Source: Euryarchaeota archaeon UBA250 (GTDB taxonomy: Archaea; Thermoplasmatota; Poseidoniia; Poseidoniales; Thalassarchaeaceae). Taken from it: 6,698 nt of DNA. The notes beneath the pieces were generated by a model. The model made no database searches. It saw only the letters and a list, made by a program, of their open reading frames with translations, and was not told the origin of the DNA. The stretch is from NCBI GenBank assembly GCA_002504845.1, contig DATW01000075.1, positions 883 to 7,580 of the forward strand, in the 5' to 3' direction. The position numbers and the translations under genes are program-made. Position 1 is the stretch's first letter; each line of letters begins with the position of its first letter. Below, piece after piece: positions 5,740 through 6,698 of the stretch.

Positions 5740-6698
5740 ATGGACTCTAAACCCGAGGCTCTGGCTCCGGAACTTTCTAGGAGCGCGAGGCGAATAGATA
5801 CAAGCAGACTCAACTCAGTCCCATGGGATCACTCAGGAAAACACCCTGGATCGATAATTGTGTGGTGGCTATTCAGAGCAATGATATTCATCGGCCATCG
5901 AATTATTTTTAGGAATTCAAAAGCCGATAAAGTACCTGAAATAGGCGGTGGCAGAATATCTGTTTCAACCCATATTAACGGACTAGTGGACCCTTTAGTC
6001 ATAGTTCACAGCCAAGATCGAAGATTCACAGCACTCGGACGTCACGATTTGGTTACAAGACCGATACTAGGCTGGTGGACACGAGGTCTTGGCATACAAC
6101 CAATTCTGAGAAAGGCGGAAATGGATGAAGGCATAACTAATTCAGACTTCGCAGGAGAAATCAATAGAAGAAGCATGTTAACTGTTTCAAATTGCATTTC
6201 TAATGGTTATTCTGCAGTTGTATTCCCTGAAGGCACCTCACACCAAGATTCAGTTCTACACGGTTTCAAAACCGGACCATTTCGTACGGTTTTCGCTGCT
6301 GCTGCACTCGCAGAACTTCGAAATCTACCTCAGCCGCATCTGCAACCTGCTGGTCTCCATTGGAGAAATCATACAAAATTTAGAACAGACCACCACGTCG
6401 AATATCTTGATCCGATACCTATTCCCAATCCGTATTCTCAGGAGCAAGCCCAGTCTTTGTTGAATGGAGAATGGGTCGAACCACCGGAATCGGAAGTCAT
6501 CGCCATGCGTGATTCAGTATACTCAATTCTCAAAGAAGCAACTCCAGATTCTCCTGATTGGGAAACATATCGTGCATGGATATTCATGGCACACAGAAAA
6601 TCGCAAACCCCTGTTGTTGATCTTCATCAAGAGGTATTGAAGACAAGAGAGATAAGACAACAATGGAGAGAGGGGAACATTTCTCAAGAATTGTCTGA
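5740..6698 (+). CDS. PlsC/GPAT-type glycerolipid acyltransferase, 3' end outside the window
   Basis: An open frame runs from the ATG at 5740 to the window edge without a stop (319 full codons). An in-frame TGA at 5728 and no alternative start codon after it fix the start. All four acyltransferase blocks are visible: THINGLVDP (77-85, catalytic H78 and D84), the block PILGWWTRGLGIQPILRK (108-125), VVFPEGTSH (160-168) followed by LHGFKTGP, and QPAGL (202-206). The H-x5-D spacing, one residue longer than the usual H-x4-D, and the PEGTSH...KTG pattern resemble the yeast Gpt2/Sct1-like and some bacterial acyltransferases. A hydrophobic segment (about 37-57) probably anchors it to the membrane. Expected chemistry is transfer of an acyl group to glycerol-3-phosphate or a lysophospholipid. 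It follows the HIT gene by 36 nt. Confidence 0.88.
   Translation, partial: MDSKPEALAPELSRSARRIDTSRLNSVPWDHSGKHPGSIIVWWLFRAMIFIGHRIIFRNSKADKVPEIGGGRISVSTHINGLVDPLVIVHSQDRRFTALGRHDLVTRPILGWWTRGLGIQPILRKAEMDEGITNSDFAGEINRRSMLTVSNCISNGYSAVVFPEGTSHQDSVLHGFKTGPFRTVFAAAALAELRNLPQPHLQPAGLHWRNHTKFRTDHHVEYLDPIPIPNPYSQEQAQSLLNGEWVEPPESEVIAMRDSVYSILKEATPDSPDWETYRAWIFMAHRKSQTPVVDLHQEVLKTREIRQQWREGNISQELS

Noticed and set aside
6203..6463. 86-codon plus-strand frame inside the acyltransferase
   Set aside because: It is a shadow in another frame; the acyltransferase motifs are continuous in the frame starting at 5740.
1..6698. Search for CRISPR repeats, transposase, integrase, toxin-antitoxin or phage genes
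   Set aside because: No direct repeat array, terminal inverted repeats or relevant protein motifs were seen; genes are contiguous and largely housekeeping.

Overview
The window looks like a chromosomal segment from an uncultured, probably planktonic euryarchaeon. The best fit is the Marine Group II/III (Poseidoniales-like, Thermoplasmatota) type, but this is inferred from gene content, with no marker phylogeny. Archaeal signs are a stand-alone GMP synthase glutaminase subunit, an Rpb12/RpoP-type zinc protein, an RFC small-subunit clamp loader, archaeal-looking tRNAs and few Shine-Dalgarno sites. A bacterial/eukaryotic-type glycerolipid acyltransferase sits in the same window. That combination is a known oddity of Marine Group II-like genomes.

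Layout. Positions 1-24 hold the 5' end of a minus-strand tRNA (tRNA-Asp-like) cut by the window edge. Positions 129-2202 hold a plus-strand run of three genes: guaA glutaminase subunit, an extended RpoP with two zinc ribbons, and a divergent RFC small subunit. A complete minus-strand tRNA-Arg(CCU) follows, and its encoded CCA end abuts the rfc stop codon with no gap. From about 2392 to the right edge a second plus-strand run follows: an unrecognised four-TM protein with a large soluble C-terminal part, a shortened SdhA/FrdA/NadB-family flavoprotein that has lost most dicarboxylate-site residues, a HIT-family nucleotide-binding protein, and a PlsC/GPAT-type acyltransferase still open at the window end.

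How the genes relate. The first run is informational and housekeeping (GMP synthesis, RNA polymerase, replication clamp loading). The second has no pathway that can be proven from sequence. The flavoprotein and HIT genes are 4 nt apart and the acyltransferase follows after 36 nt, so co-transcription is likely and a shared pathway is possible. I see no CRISPR array, insertion sequence, integrase or defence cassette. The most interesting signals are atypical versions of familiar proteins: the two-ribbon RpoP, the RFC subunit with rearranged ATPase motifs, the SdhA-like protein with a dismantled active site, and the acyltransferase in an archaeal context.
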